From Burkholderiaceae bacterium (GTDB lineage Bacteria; Pseudomonadota; Gammaproteobacteria; Burkholderiales; Burkholderiaceae_D): a stretch of DNA of 64,000 bases. The translations under genes were made by a program, and so were the position numbers. How positions within the stretch are numbered: the stretch's first letter is position 1; the number at the start of each line of letters is the position of its first letter. The stretch is from NCBI GenBank assembly GCA_019751755.1, contig JAIENA010000296.1, positions 52,856 to 116,855 on the forward strand, given 5' to 3'. Below are positions 20,292-30,343 of this stretch, piece after piece. Below the pieces are notes generated by a model, which saw nothing but the letters and a program-made list of their open reading frames with translations, was not told where the DNA came from and made no database searches.

Positions 20292-21182
20292 CTAGCGGAT
20301 CGCCGGGAGCGACAGTGCGCCATCGACACAGGTGATGGCATTGCCCCCGACCCGGATGGCGGCATCCCGGATCGACAGCCGCAACACCCCTGCCCGCCCC
20401 AGCACGGCGCCTTGCGTCGCCAGCAAGTCCTGGCCAAACGCGGGTGTCTGTCCGGTGTGGCGCAGGTAGGCGGCGATGCAGCCGTTGCCGCTGCCGCACA
20501 CCGGGTCTTCACTGATGCCGTGGGCCGGGACGAAGGCGCGCACTTCGATCGCTGCCGCTGCGCCGGCGGGGTGTGGGCCGAAGATGGTAACCCCGGTATG
20601 CCCGCCTTGGGTGTCCTGCACTTTCATGCGCTGCAAATCCGGCTGGCAGTCGAGCACCGCCTGTGCCGAGGGCAATTGCACCACCACCCAGCGTGGGCCG
20701 ACGTCGACCAGGTGCGGTGGTCGCTGCGGGTCCAACGGCGTGCCGAGGATCGCTTCCAGTTCCCCGATCTGGCCGGCGTCGAGCACCGTCAATTGCGGTG
20801 GCGGCAGCTCGAACGCGATCCAGCGCTGGCCGTCATCGGCCTGCTCAACGTGCAGCGTGACCAGGCCGGCCGTGCATTGCTGCACCAGCTTGCCGTTCCG
20901 TGCCGCGATCACGCCGGCTTCCAGCAGCGCATGGGCGGTGCCGATGGTGGGATGGCCGGCAAACGGCAGTTCCGCGCCCGGCGTAAAAATACGCACGTGG
21001 TAGTCGGCGCCGTCCACCGTGGCCGGCACCACGAAGGTGGTTTCCGACAGGTTGGTCCAGCTGGCGATCTGCTGCATCTGGCTGGTGGAAAGGTGCTGGG
21101 CATCGAGCACCACCGCAACCGGGTTGCCCTTGAATGGGGTGGCGGTGAAAACGTCGACGGTCTTGAATGGTACGCGTGGCAT
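20292..21182 (-). CDS. PhzF family isomerase-like protein
   Basis: MPRVPFKTVDVFTATPFKGNPVAVVLDAQ...LPFAGHPTIGTAHALLE...DPVCGSGNGCIAAYL. Confidence 0.94.
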   Translation of the reverse strand: MPRVPFKTVDVFTATPFKGNPVAVVLDAQHLSTSQMQQIASWTNLSETTFVVPATVDGADYHVRIFTPGAELPFAGHPTIGTAHALLEAGVIAARNGKLVQQCTAGLVTLHVEQADDGQRWIAFELPPPQLTVLDAGQIGELEAILGTPLDPQRPPHLVDVGPRWVVVQLPSAQAVLDCQPDLQRMKVQDTQGGHTGVTIFGPHPAGAAAAIEVRAFVPAHGISEDPVCGSGNGCIAAYLRHTGQTPAFGQDLLATQGAVLGRAGVLRLSIRDAAIRVGGNAITCVDGALSLPAIR

Positions 21183-21301
21183 GCGGGCCTTTATCTGCGG
21201 GAAAAGTGACGGTTTCCGGGCGGCGTGACGGCCGGCGGCGGGCTGCAAGCAGTCTACCTGCCAGGGGCGCACTGGCACCGGAACAATTTGTCATTGCGTG
21301 A

Positions 21302-21339
21302 CCAGTACAGTATCGCCGGCCTGGGGCGCACTGTACTGG
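21302..21339. promoter_or_regulatory. Spaced inverted repeat upstream of phzF-like gene
   Basis: CCAGTACAGT (21302-21311) and ACTGTACTGG (21330-21339), perfect 10-bp arms. Confidence 0.5.
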
Positions 21340-21403
21340 CGCGGCATGGCTGCCTGGCCTCTTTGGCAGCGGGCGCTGCGGGGGCTGGTGAGGTTGCGGA
21401 ACC

Positions 21404-22255
21404 TCAGCGCCGCAATTCCGACATGATTTTCTCGGCCAGGAAATCACACGGCGGCCGCTTCGATTTACTGCTGCGCGCCAGGATCACTTCCAGCGCATCG
21501 ATTTCCGGCAAGCCCTGCGCCTGGCCCAGTATCGCCAGGTGCGCGGGCACCGCGCAGCGCGCCAGCGGCGCCACCGCCAGCCCGGCTTCGACCATGCTCA
21601 ATAAGCCCATCAGGCTGGGGCTTTCATATGAGGTGCGATAAGGTATTTTTGCCCGCTCCAGGCTGCGGATCGCGTTCTCGCGCGCCACGCTGCCCGGCAG
21701 GAACACCGCGATCGGCAATGGTCGCTCGCGCCAGATATCTTTCGCGCTGGGCGTGGCGGCCCACACCATCGGTTCAAAGCGGATGAATTCGCCCGACAGG
21801 CCTTTCACCCGCGTGGCGCACACCAGGTCGACCGAGCCATCCTTGACCATCGGCGCCAGCGCCACGCTGGGCAAGCCGACCACCTGGATTTCGACCTTCG
21901 GGTAGGTGGCGGAAAACTTCTTGAGGATCGACGGCAGCAGCGAATACGCATAGTCGTCCGGCACGCCGATGACGACGCGGCCCGTGATGTCCGGCCGCAC
22001 CACCGCCGCCCATGCTTCATCGCGCAGCGCCAGCATGCGCCGCGCATACGTCAGCAGCACTTCGCCATCCTGGGTCAGCGTCACGCTGCGCGGCTTGCGC
22101 ACGAACAGCGGCTTGCCCAGCGCGGTTTCCAGCGTCTTGATCTGCATGCTGACCGCCGATTGGGTGCGGTGCACGACTTCCGCCGCGCGCGTGATGTTGC
22201 CGGTATCGGCCACCGCGACCAGCATGGTCAAAACGTCAAGGTCGAGTGCTTTCAT
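21404..22255 (-). CDS. LysR family transcriptional regulator
   Basis: MKALDLDVLTMLVAVADTGNITRAAEVVHRTQSAVSMQIKTLETALGKPLFVR. Confidence 0.92.
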   Translation of the reverse strand: MKALDLDVLTMLVAVADTGNITRAAEVVHRTQSAVSMQIKTLETALGKPLFVRKPRSVTLTQDGEVLLTYARRMLALRDEAWAAVVRPDITGRVVIGVPDDYAYSLLPSILKKFSATYPKVEIQVVGLPSVALAPMVKDGSVDLVCATRVKGLSGEFIRFEPMVWAATPSAKDIWRERPLPIAVFLPGSVARENAIRSLERAKIPYRTSYESPSLMGLLSMVEAGLAVAPLARCAVPAHLAILGQAQGLPEIDALEVILARSSKSKRPPCDFLAEKIMSELRR

Positions 22256-22351
22256 GGTGTCTTGGTATCAGAAAAACTGATCAATGCAATCAATATTATG
22301 CGATTTTCTTAGGCTAACACGTCGGGCATAGTATCGGAAAGGAGCCCACAC

Positions 22352-23206
22352 ATGAACGCACGCACCAACCCATCGATCTTCGCTTCGCCCGAACTGTACT
22401 TCGCCACGCTGTTGTCCGGCATGCGCGTGCCGTACGTGGCGTCCGGCACCGGTGAGCCGCTGTTTTTCGTGCATGGCTCCTTGTGCGATTACCGCTACTG
22501 GAACAGCCAGGTCAATGTGCTGTCGAAGCATTATTTTTGCGTTTCCACCAGCCTCAGTCACTACTGGCCGGCCGATGATGCCCGTACCCACGGCGAATTC
22601 AGCTGGCAGGCGCATGTCGATGAACTGGCCGAGTTCATCAGCGCCATGCACGTTGGCCCGGTGCACCTGGTGGGCCACTCGCGCGGCGGCTGTGTGGCGT
22701 TCCAGCTGGCGCGCCAATATCCGAATCTGGTGAAAACCCTGACCCTGGCCGACCCGGGCGGCCCGCTGCAGATCGACGGCATGCCGGAAGCCGTGTTGCC
22801 GGCGGCAACCCTGGCCGTGCGCGCCAGGGCGGCTGAATTGATCGAGGCCGGTGAGGTGGACGCGGGGCTGGAAATGTTTGTCGACTCGGTCAGCATGCCG
22901 GGCATCTGGAACAAGAGTTCCAGCAGCTTCCGCACCATGGCCATCAACAACGCGGCCACCTTGCCCAAGCAGTTCCGCGACCCGCTGCCGGCCTATAGCC
23001 GCGCCGCGGCGGGCGACGTGTCATGCCGCACTTTGCTGATCGGCGGCGAAAAGAGCCCGCGCATGTACCGCGACAATATCGACCAGCTGCTGGCATGGAT
23101 TCCACAGGCGGAAAAACAGACGATTGCCGGCGCGTCGCATGGCATGAACGTCACCAACCCGGCAGCGTTCAACCGCTTGATTCAGGCGTTTGTGGATGGC
23201 GTTTAA
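22352..23206 (+). CDS. Alpha/beta hydrolase
   Basis: GEPLFFVHGSLCDYRYW...VHLVGHSRGGCVAFQLA...GASHGMNVTNPAAFN. Confidence 0.9.
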   Translation: MNARTNPSIFASPELYFATLLSGMRVPYVASGTGEPLFFVHGSLCDYRYWNSQVNVLSKHYFCVSTSLSHYWPADDARTHGEFSWQAHVDELAEFISAMHVGPVHLVGHSRGGCVAFQLARQYPNLVKTLTLADPGGPLQIDGMPEAVLPAATLAVRARAAELIEAGEVDAGLEMFVDSVSMPGIWNKSSSSFRTMAINNAATLPKQFRDPLPAYSRAAAGDVSCRTLLIGGEKSPRMYRDNIDQLLAWIPQAEKQTIAGASHGMNVTNPAAFNRLIQAFVDGV

Positions 23207-24369
23207 CCCGCCAACTGCAACAGTGCCTTTTTTTCCCGCCATGCCGCCTGCACGAAGGGATCGGTGATGGCATAGCGGCCATGGCCGCGCCGCATCACTA
23301 GGTTGGCGGCCATCAGTTCATTGACCACGGGCTGGATGTCTTCCACGTTGACGTTGCGCCCCACGACTTGGCTGTAATCGGCGGCGGTCTCGTTCGAGAA
23401 CAGGCCGGTCGCATCGCCTTCGGTGGCGGCAATCCGTTCGAAAATGGCCGTTGCCAACACACCCAGCTGTTCTACTTTGGACAGCTCCAGGTCGGCAGCG
23501 GTCGAGCGCAAGGTCATGGCGATGATGGACAGCGCGGCGTCCGTGCTGTCGTCAGCGGGATGCGCCGCCTGTAACTGGCGCAATGCCCGCAGCAGTTCTT
23601 CCGGCCGGTTGCCCAGCGCATTGAAAGCGTCGATGGCTGCCTTGCGTGACGGCCGATGCGGCGCGCCGGATGCGGCCAGCCGTTGCAGCAGGTAATCCAC
23701 ATAGTCTGCCGCCAGGACCGGATACGGGATCGACGTTGCGCCATTGAACGCCTGGGTACGCCGAGTGGTCAGTTCACTGACCAGTGCGCGGTGCGAGCCG
23801 GTGCCCAGGAAGATGAAATGGCCCGGCGTGCCAGGGCGTGGGTTGACGGCATCGCGGGCGGCCTTCAGCGCCAGCAATAATTCATTGCCCTCGTCGGTGG
23901 TGATGGCTTGCTGCACTTCATCGACCACCATCACCACGTTGCACCGGGCCTGGTCGACCAGTTCCGTCATGGCTTGCGCCAGTGTCGCCCCGTCTGGTGC
24001 GCCGACCGCTTCCACCTTGAAGCCGAATTTGAAGGGGCCGGCGGCCAGATCCAGTTGCCGGATGCGGCCGAAGCGGGCGAGCAGCGCCGAAGCCGGGTTT
24101 TGCAGGTCCTTGAGCGCCTCGATGATGGCCGTGCGCACCAGTTGCGCAGGATTGGCTTTGATGTCGCTCCATAAGTCCACATACATGACCAGCGCGCCTT
24201 GCGCTTCCAGGGCGGGAATCAGGTCGCGCAACAGGAACGTGGTCTTGCCGGTACGCCGTTGGCCGGAAATAAACAAACCAGAACGCAATCCCTCATCAAG
24301 GATGCCGGGATGAAGCAGTTGCCGGGCCATTTGGGAGGCCAGGTCGGCGCGGGCAAAATATTGGCTCAT
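23203..24369 (-). CDS. AAA/STAND-type ATPase (ATPase_2-like)
   Basis: Walker A GQRRTGKTTFL, Walker B NVVMVVDEVQ, C-terminal winged-helix-like segment. Confidence 0.8.
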   Translation of the reverse strand: MSQYFARADLASQMARQLLHPGILDEGLRSGLFISGQRRTGKTTFLLRDLIPALEAQGALVMYVDLWSDIKANPAQLVRTAIIEALKDLQNPASALLARFGRIRQLDLAAGPFKFGFKVEAVGAPDGATLAQAMTELVDQARCNVVMVVDEVQQAITTDEGNELLLALKAARDAVNPRPGTPGHFIFLGTGSHRALVSELTTRRTQAFNGATSIPYPVLAADYVDYLLQRLAASGAPHRPSRKAAIDAFNALGNRPEELLRALRQLQAAHPADDSTDAALSIIAMTLRSTAADLELSKVEQLGVLATAIFERIAATEGDATGLFSNETAADYSQVVGRNVNVEDIQPVVNELMAANLVMRRGHGRYAITDPFVQAAWREKKALLQLAG

Positions 24370-24378
24370 GAAATTACC

Positions 24379-24422
24379 CAGAATTATGGATTGGCTATAA
24401 TTATAGCCTACACATAATTCTG
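24379..24422. promoter_or_regulatory. Nested co-centred palindrome (candidate operator/promoter of the ATPase gene)
   Basis: CAGAATTATG-gatt-GGCTATAATTATAGCC-taca-CATAATTCTG; all arms share one dyad centre (24400/24401). Confidence 0.7.
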
Positions 24423-24438
24423 ACTAATGCAAGCCGAT

Positions 24439-25683
24439 TCAAACCTTCCCCGCCATGGCCTTGGCATAGCCGGCCGGATGGAGCCGCCCATACAGCACAG
24501 CGACCATTGCCACGCACACCAGGTGCAACTGCCAGCCGATGGCAAACCCGCCCGTCGCATCGCGCAGCGCCGCCACGATCAACGGTGGCAGCGACGCCAT
24601 CAGGAAACCGCCACCCTGCATCAAGGCCGATAAGGCGCCGGCTTGCGCCGGATCCGGCAAATGATCGAGCGCGACGATCAGCGACAGTGAAAAGCAGCCC
24701 CCCAGCCCCGCGCCCAGCAACAGTACCCACGCCAGCGGCGCCACGTCAGGGATCAAGGCCAGCGCGGCGTAACCGGCCGCCTGGAACGCCAGCGTCAGCC
24801 ACAGCCAGGGCCGCCGGTCGGGGTGTTGGCGGGCCAGCACCGGCAATAGCAAGGCGCAGCACGCCTGGCATGCCGACATCGCGGCAAACAGGCCGCCGCT
24901 GGCCGCCGCGCTCCAGCCGTGCTCGCGATAAAACGGCGCCAGCCAGGCCACCACGGTGGAAAAGCCGCTATTCATCAGGCCGAAGGACGTCATCAGCAGC
25001 CACACGCGGGGCTGGCGCAAATAATCCATCAGGGCCAGCTGGCCCGGCGGCGGCGCCGTGTCGCGCGGCAGGCTGACGCCGGCCAGCGCCAGCGCCAACA
25101 CTGCCGGCAAGGCCATCCAGGCCAGCCCGCTATGCCAGTCGCCGCCGGCGTTGGCGGCCAGCGGCGCCAGTTGCGCGCCGAGTGCGCCGCCCACCATCAG
25201 CATCGCCGAATACAGCCCCATGACGACGCCCACCTGTTGCGGGAATTGCCGTTTGATGATGCCCGGCAGGACCGCTTGCAGCACGGCGACGCCGAGTCCC
25301 AGCAAGGCGGCGGTGCCGACCAGTTGCCAGCCGGTCGCCGTGAACAGCCGCAACGCAGAACCCAGCACCAGCAAGCCCAGTGCACCGAGGATGGCGCGCC
25401 GCGCGCCGATGCGCGCTTGCAGCCAGGGGCCGCCGAACGCGCACACGCCCATCAGCAGCATCGGCACCAGCGTCAGCAGCGACAGGCCTATTAAATTCAG
25501 CCCGGTTTGCGCGCCGATATCGCGCGCCAGTGGCCCGATGCCGGTGATGAAGGGCCGCAGGTTCAGCGCGACCGCAGCGATCGCCGCCAGCAGCACGACG
25601 GCGGGAACGGTGGTGGGTCGGCTGGATGGGGCGGAATGGTCCGCTTCAGAGGCTACACGCAGGCAGGCGCGCTCGTGTGTCAT
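24439..25683 (-). CDS. CynX/NimT-like MFS transporter
   Basis: About 12 hydrophobic segments; LNLRPFITGIGPLARDIGAQTGLNLIGLSLLTLVPML. Confidence 0.88.
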   Translation of the reverse strand: MTHERACLRVASEADHSAPSSRPTTVPAVVLLAAIAAVALNLRPFITGIGPLARDIGAQTGLNLIGLSLLTLVPMLLMGVCAFGGPWLQARIGARRAILGALGLLVLGSALRLFTATGWQLVGTAALLGLGVAVLQAVLPGIIKRQFPQQVGVVMGLYSAMLMVGGALGAQLAPLAANAGGDWHSGLAWMALPAVLALALAGVSLPRDTAPPPGQLALMDYLRQPRVWLLMTSFGLMNSGFSTVVAWLAPFYREHGWSAAASGGLFAAMSACQACCALLLPVLARQHPDRRPWLWLTLAFQAAGYAALALIPDVAPLAWVLLLGAGLGGCFSLSLIVALDHLPDPAQAGALSALMQGGGFLMASLPPLIVAALRDATGGFAIGWQLHLVCVAMVAVLYGRLHPAGYAKAMAGKV

Positions 25684-25935
25684 GGATATTCCTTTCATCG
25701 ACGCCGCTGGAAGTTAGCCACAAGGCTCAACGGTTTGGGTGGGCCGATGCTGATAGTGCTTATGCGGTGGCGCAGCGACAAGGCGCCTGCGCATCAACGG
25801 TCATGCAAGACTCATCGTGGTGAAAAAGTCACGGAAGATCTATCTTTACCGGAATGGCAACCGGGGTAAGCGGCGTGGTTACAATAGGGAATTATTAATA
25901 TAAAAAGTTAATTCTTTGATCAAGGGACGCCATCC

Positions 25936-28314
25936 ATGTCTGCTCGCCGCCATCTCCGCCCTACCGTCTTAGCGTACTCCATCGCCGCCGCCTGCACCCA
26001 GGCGGTCTTCATCGCGCCGACCGCCCTGGCGCAGCAGAAGGTGGACCCGAGTGCCGATCAACTCGAAGTGGTCACCGTGACGGCGCAAAAGCGCAAGGAA
26101 GACCCGAACAAGGTGGCGATGAGCATCTCGGCGGTCAGCGGTGCGCAGCTGCAATCGCAGCACGTGGCCGATTTCACGGACTTGACACGGGTGGTGCCGA
26201 ATATTTCGTTTACCGCCGCCACCGGCAATGGCGGCGCCGGTCCCGGCACCTCCAACATTGAAATCCGCGGCATCAGTTCCGCCGCCGGCGCCGCCACGGT
26301 TGGCATTTACCTGGGCGACGTCTCGCTGACCGTCGGTAATGTCTACACCATGGGCACGGTGGAACCGAAGTTCTTCGACATCGACCGGGTCGAGGTGCTG
26401 CGCGGCCCGCAGGCCACGCTGTATGGCGCCAGCTCGATGGGCGGCACCATTAAGTTCGTGCCGAACGAGCCGGACTTGAAAGAGCGTGAATTCACCACCT
26501 ATGCCGACGTGTCGGCGCTGAAAGGCGGCAGCGCCAGCTACTCGGCCAACGCGGTGGCGAACTTCCCGCTGATCGACGATCAACTGGCACTGCGCATTGG
26601 CGTGCAGTCGCAGCGCGCGGGCGGCTTTATCAACCAGGTCGATGGCGCGGGCAAGGTGCTGGCCAACGACATCAACCGGATCGATGACCAGGAGTTGCGC
26701 GTGGCGCTGAAATGGAAGCCGCTGCGCAGCGTGACCGTCACGCCGTCGTTCTACTACCAGAAGGTCGATGCCAAGGATATCGCCGCCTTCAATATCGATC
26801 TGCCGTCGAACTGGCCCCGCTACCAGGCGCAAAAGCAGGTGCGTGAACCATCGAAGGATGTGCTGCAAACGGCCAACCTGGCGGTGAACTGGGACCTGGG
26901 CTGGGCCGATCTGGTGTCGAGCACCAGTTACTTCAAGCGCAAGTTCGACCGCATCCAGAACGGTTCGGCCTACAACAGCTATTCGCTGTCGACCTTCCTG
27001 ACTTCGATCGACGATGGCGGCAATGCGCCGCCGGAACTGATCGAGGCGATTGCCGGCCTGCCGTCGGCGGTGCTGATCAACAACCGCGTGCGCCAGGTGG
27101 CGCAGGAATTCCGTCTGGCGTCGCGCCCGTATGACGAGAAAGTATCGCCGTGGACCTGGCTGGGCGGCGTGTATGTGTCGAACCAGCATACCGGCATCGA
27201 TGAAAACGACCCGATCTTTGGCGTCAACGCGACCTTTGCCAGCTTCGGCTACACCACGCCGGACCCGGACTTGCTGCCGGGCTGGAACAGCGGCTCGTTC
27301 CCCGGCGATAACTCGTTCCAGGGCGTGTTCCGCTACCGTGAAAAGCAAAGCTCGGTGTTCGGTGAAGCGAATTACTACTTCACGCCGACGCTGCATGCGA
27401 CCGTGGGGGCACGCTACCTGAAGGGCGATTCGACGCTGGACCAGCGCAACGGCCTGTACCTGGCGGGCGCGGGCAATAACAGCAGCACCAGCCTGTCGTC
27501 GAAGGCCTTTACGCCGAAGTATGCGGTAACGTGGGAAGTCGATCCGCAGCACACGATTTACGCGACAGCGGCGAAAGGCTTCCGCCTGGGCGGCTCCAAC
27601 GTGTTCGTGCCGCCGACCACCTGCGGCGAAGACCTGGAAGCCAATGGCTTGAAGGCTGGGCCTGAAACTTACAAGTCGGACAGCCTGTGGAGCTATGAAC
27701 TGGGCAGCAAGTCGCGCTTCTTCAACAACCGCCTGTCGGTGAATGCGGACGTGTTCTACATCAAGTGGAAAAACATCCAGCAGGGCGTCTACCTGCCGAC
27801 CTGCGCCTACACCTACAACGCCAATGCCGGCAACGCCGTCAGCAAGGGCTTTGAATTCGACATCAAGGCCAAGCCGCTGTCCGGCCTGACCCTGTCCGCC
27901 TCGGGCGGCTACGTGCAGGCGGAATTGTCGAACGATGAAGGCGTCAACAACGGTGTGCTGGGCGCGGTGCGCGGCGCGCAGGTGCAGGGGGTGCCGAAAT
28001 ATAACGCGGCCGTCAGCGCGCAATACAACTTTGCACTGTTTGGCGACAAGAGCGCGTTCGTGGCGGCCGGCGTGCAATGGGTGGGGCCATCGAAGGGATC
28101 GCTGAACCCGGCCAGCACCGATTATGATCGCCCGGCGTACCACACGGCCGACTTGAGCGCGGGCCTGTCGGTGGACCGCTACAAGTTCACCGCGTATGTG
28201 AAAAACCTGTTCGACAACGATACCGTGATCCAGCACCCGCAAGTGGCGTCGATCGTGCAAGGTTACCGCGTGACGCCGCGCGCCATTGGTGTCAGTGTCG
28301 CGGCGAAGTTCTGA
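25936..28314 (+). CDS. TonB-dependent receptor
   Basis: EVVTVTAQKRKEDPNKVAMSISAVSGAQL...VEVLRGPQATLYGASSMGGTIKF...C-terminal VSVAAKF. Confidence 0.95.
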   Translation: MSARRHLRPTVLAYSIAAACTQAVFIAPTALAQQKVDPSADQLEVVTVTAQKRKEDPNKVAMSISAVSGAQLQSQHVADFTDLTRVVPNISFTAATGNGGAGPGTSNIEIRGISSAAGAATVGIYLGDVSLTVGNVYTMGTVEPKFFDIDRVEVLRGPQATLYGASSMGGTIKFVPNEPDLKEREFTTYADVSALKGGSASYSANAVANFPLIDDQLALRIGVQSQRAGGFINQVDGAGKVLANDINRIDDQELRVALKWKPLRSVTVTPSFYYQKVDAKDIAAFNIDLPSNWPRYQAQKQVREPSKDVLQTANLAVNWDLGWADLVSSTSYFKRKFDRIQNGSAYNSYSLSTFLTSIDDGGNAPPELIEAIAGLPSAVLINNRVRQVAQEFRLASRPYDEKVSPWTWLGGVYVSNQHTGIDENDPIFGVNATFASFGYTTPDPDLLPGWNSGSFPGDNSFQGVFRYREKQSSVFGEANYYFTPTLHATVGARYLKGDSTLDQRNGLYLAGAGNNSSTSLSSKAFTPKYAVTWEVDPQHTIYATAAKGFRLGGSNVFVPPTTCGEDLEANGLKAGPETYKSDSLWSYELGSKSRFFNNRLSVNADVFYIKWKNIQQGVYLPTCAYTYNANAGNAVSKGFEFDIKAKPLSGLTLSASGGYVQAELSNDEGVNNGVLGAVRGAQVQGVPKYNAAVSAQYNFALFGDKSAFVAAGVQWVGPSKGSLNPASTDYDRPAYHTADLSAGLSVDRYKFTAYVKNLFDNDTVIQHPQVASIVQGYRVTPRAIGVSVAAKF

Positions 28315-28342
28315 TGCTGATGCTGCTGCTGATTCGGAGGCG

Positions 28343-28726
28343 ATGATGGACGGCGAGGTATTGCATGGCAGCTGTTTGTGCGGTGGCGTGGCTTACCGGG
28401 CCGAGGGCCCGGTGCGGCACACCAGCCATTGCTATTGCACGATGTGCCAGAAACAGCACGGCGCGGCGTCCGGCACCTATGCGAACGTGGCGCGCGCCAC
28501 GTTCGTCTTTGAGCGGGGCGAGGCGCTGGTGACGGAGTACGCATCGTCCGATCATGGCCGGCGCGGCTTTTGCAAGGTGTGTGGTTCGACCTTGTACTGG
28601 CGCAGTACGCAATCGGAGGACCGCATCGCGGTCACGCTGGGGACGCTGGAGCCGGCGTATACCGGGACGGTGGTGAAGGAACTGCACGTGGACACCAAAC
28701 CTGGCTGGTTGCCGGTCAGGTCGTAA
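28343..28726 (+). CDS. GFA family protein
   Basis: MMDGEVLHGSCLCGGVAYRAEGPVRHTSHCYCTMCQKQHGAASGTYANV...FCKVCGSTLYWR. Confidence 0.93.
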   Translation: MMDGEVLHGSCLCGGVAYRAEGPVRHTSHCYCTMCQKQHGAASGTYANVARATFVFERGEALVTEYASSDHGRRGFCKVCGSTLYWRSTQSEDRIAVTLGTLEPAYTGTVVKELHVDTKPGWLPVRS

Positions 28727-28732
28727 AACAAA

Positions 28733-28767
28733 GCCGCCTTGCCGCACCGTGATGCGTGCAAGGCGGC
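28733..28767 (-). terminator. Intrinsic terminator of the minus-strand Lys/Ala-rich gene
   Basis: GCCGCCTTGC-loop-GCAAGGCGGC with TTTGTTTT following on the minus strand. Confidence 0.7.
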
Positions 28768-28775
28768 GATGGGGA

Positions 28776-29201
28776 TTACTTGGTGGTGGCGACGACAGGC
28801 GTTGCTGCTGCTGGAGCCGGTGCCGCCGCGGCTTTTTCAGCCGGCTTGGCTTCGTCTTTCTTGCCGTGTTCCTTGGCTTTGTGCTTGGTGTGCGAAGCGG
28901 TTTTCTCGGTCTTGGCATCGGCCTTCACGTCGGCCTTCACGTCCGCCTTGGCGTCGGTCTTCGCTGCAACTTCTTCCTTTTTGACTTCCTTGGTGTCGGC
29001 TTTGGCGACCACCTTGGTGTCTTTGGCTTCCGCTTTGACTTCCGCTTTCACCGGTGCTTTCACATCAGCTTTGGCGTCGACTTTCGCGGTTGCCGCAGCA
29101 GGCGTTGCGGCGGCCGCAGGGGCGGCGGCTGGAGCCGGCGAATTGGCGAAAGCTGCGGTAGCGAACAGGCCGGCGATCAGGGTAGCGATGGTCTTGGTCA
29201 T
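28776..29201 (-). CDS. Exported Lys/Ala-rich low-complexity protein (Asr-like), copy A long
   Basis: MTKTIATLIAGLFATAAFANSPAPAAAP...VDAKADVKAPVKAEVKAEAKD..., signal peptide followed by K/A/E/D repeats. Confidence 0.8.
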   Translation of the reverse strand: MTKTIATLIAGLFATAAFANSPAPAAAPAAAATPAAATAKVDAKADVKAPVKAEVKAEAKDTKVVAKADTKEVKKEEVAAKTDAKADVKADVKADAKTEKTASHTKHKAKEHGKKDEAKPAEKAAAAPAPAAATPVVATTK

Positions 29202-29284
29202 GATATGTTTTCCTTGAATGTAAAGAATTAGATATAAACAGTTTATTTAGTATTACTTGTTTCGTGCATTACTACTTACGTACA

Positions 29285-29503
29285 TTACTTGGCTGGTGCT
29301 GCTGGCTTGACTTCCTGCGTCTTGGCTTCCACCGTGACGTCGGCTTTGGATTCGGTTTTGAGCTCCGCCTTGGCGTCGGCTTTCGCTTCGGCTTTGGCGA
29401 CCGGGGCTGCTGTTGCAGGCGTGGCCGGTGCGGCGGATGGGGACTGTGCAAACGCGGCGCTGGCGAACAGGCTGGCGATCAGAATGGCGGAGATTTTTTT
29501 CAT
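29285..29503 (-). CDS. Exported Lys/Ala-rich low-complexity protein, copy A short
   Basis: MKKISAILIASLFASAAFAQSPSAAPATPATAAPVAKAEAKADAKAELKTESKADVTVEAKTQEVKPAAPAK. Confidence 0.8.
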   Translation of the reverse strand: MKKISAILIASLFASAAFAQSPSAAPATPATAAPVAKAEAKADAKAELKTESKADVTVEAKTQEVKPAAPAK

Positions 29504-29618
29504 GGTTCAGTTCTCTTTCTGTGATGTGCTTGCTTGTATTTTGTTTGCTTCGTTTCGTGCACTTGTCTGTGTCACTTGAGCATAAAACGGACGCCGGACG
29601 ACCAGCGTTGACGGCCTT

Positions 29619-29632
29619 TACACGTGCTTACA
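29619..29632 (+). promoter_or_regulatory. RstA-box-like motif, copy A
   Basis: TACACGTGCTTACA, 10 of 12 defined positions of the E. coli RstA box TACATNTNGTTACA. Confidence 0.5.
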
Positions 29633-29670
29633 ATTGATGAGCTTGCTTACAATTGGCGCGTCAACGCCAG

Positions 29671-29704
29671 CAGGCCGCACCGGCGTCATGCCCGGTGCGG
29701 CCTG
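29671..29704. terminator. Long GC-rich hairpin (13-bp perfect stem)
   Basis: CAGGCCGCACCGG / CCGGTGCGGCCTG, between the isochorismatase stop and the copy A promoter; no clear T-run, so terminator function is uncertain. Confidence 0.45.
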
Positions 29705-29731
29705 CATTGAAAAAGCCAGGAGAATGACTGC

Positions 29732-30343
29732 TTACACGGTCGGCAAGCGCAGGATGTCTTCGGTGGCGAGGATGGCGCCGAAGGCATCGGCGATGGTGGC
29801 CAGCGAGGCGCGGTGCAGCGCCGCATGCGGCAATACGGTGCCGTCGCCGGTATCGAGGTCGCGGGTGGCGCAGGCATCGTCCGCCACCAGCACGCCATAG
29901 CCGAGCGGCACGGCATCGCGCGCGGCGCCGCTGACGCACATGTGCGTCATCAGGCCGGTGATCAACAGCTGCTCGATACCCGCCGCTTTCAGGCGCGCAT
30001 CGAGGTCCGTTCCCTGGAATGCGCTGACCATGGTTTTTTTCACGATGACATGGTGCGGCGCGGGCGCCAGCTCGCTGTGCTGCAGAACCGTGGCGCTGTC
30101 TTCAGCGAAGATCGGACTGCCGGGCGGCGTCACGTGCTGGATATGGAATACCGGGATGCCGTGCTGGTCGGCATGGGCCACCAGCATGCGGGCATTGCGC
30201 AGCGCGTTGGCGCCATCCGGAATCGGCAACCGGCCAGTGAAGTATTCATTCTGGAAGTCGATCACCAGCAGCGCGGTGTGGCTGGTATCGAGGCTGCTGG
30301 GCGCAACGGCGCCGGACAGGGTACGCAAGGTTGGGTGGTGCAT
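29732..30343 (-). CDS. Isochorismatase family cysteine hydrolase
   Basis: HTALLVIDFQNEYFTGRLPIPDGANAL...ITGLMTHMCVSGAARDAVPLGYGVLVADDACATRDL. Confidence 0.93.
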   Translation of the reverse strand: MHHPTLRTLSGAVAPSSLDTSHTALLVIDFQNEYFTGRLPIPDGANALRNARMLVAHADQHGIPVFHIQHVTPPGSPIFAEDSATVLQHSELAPAPHHVIVKKTMVSAFQGTDLDARLKAAGIEQLLITGLMTHMCVSGAARDAVPLGYGVLVADDACATRDLDTGDGTVLPHAALHRASLATIADAFGAILATEDILRLPTV

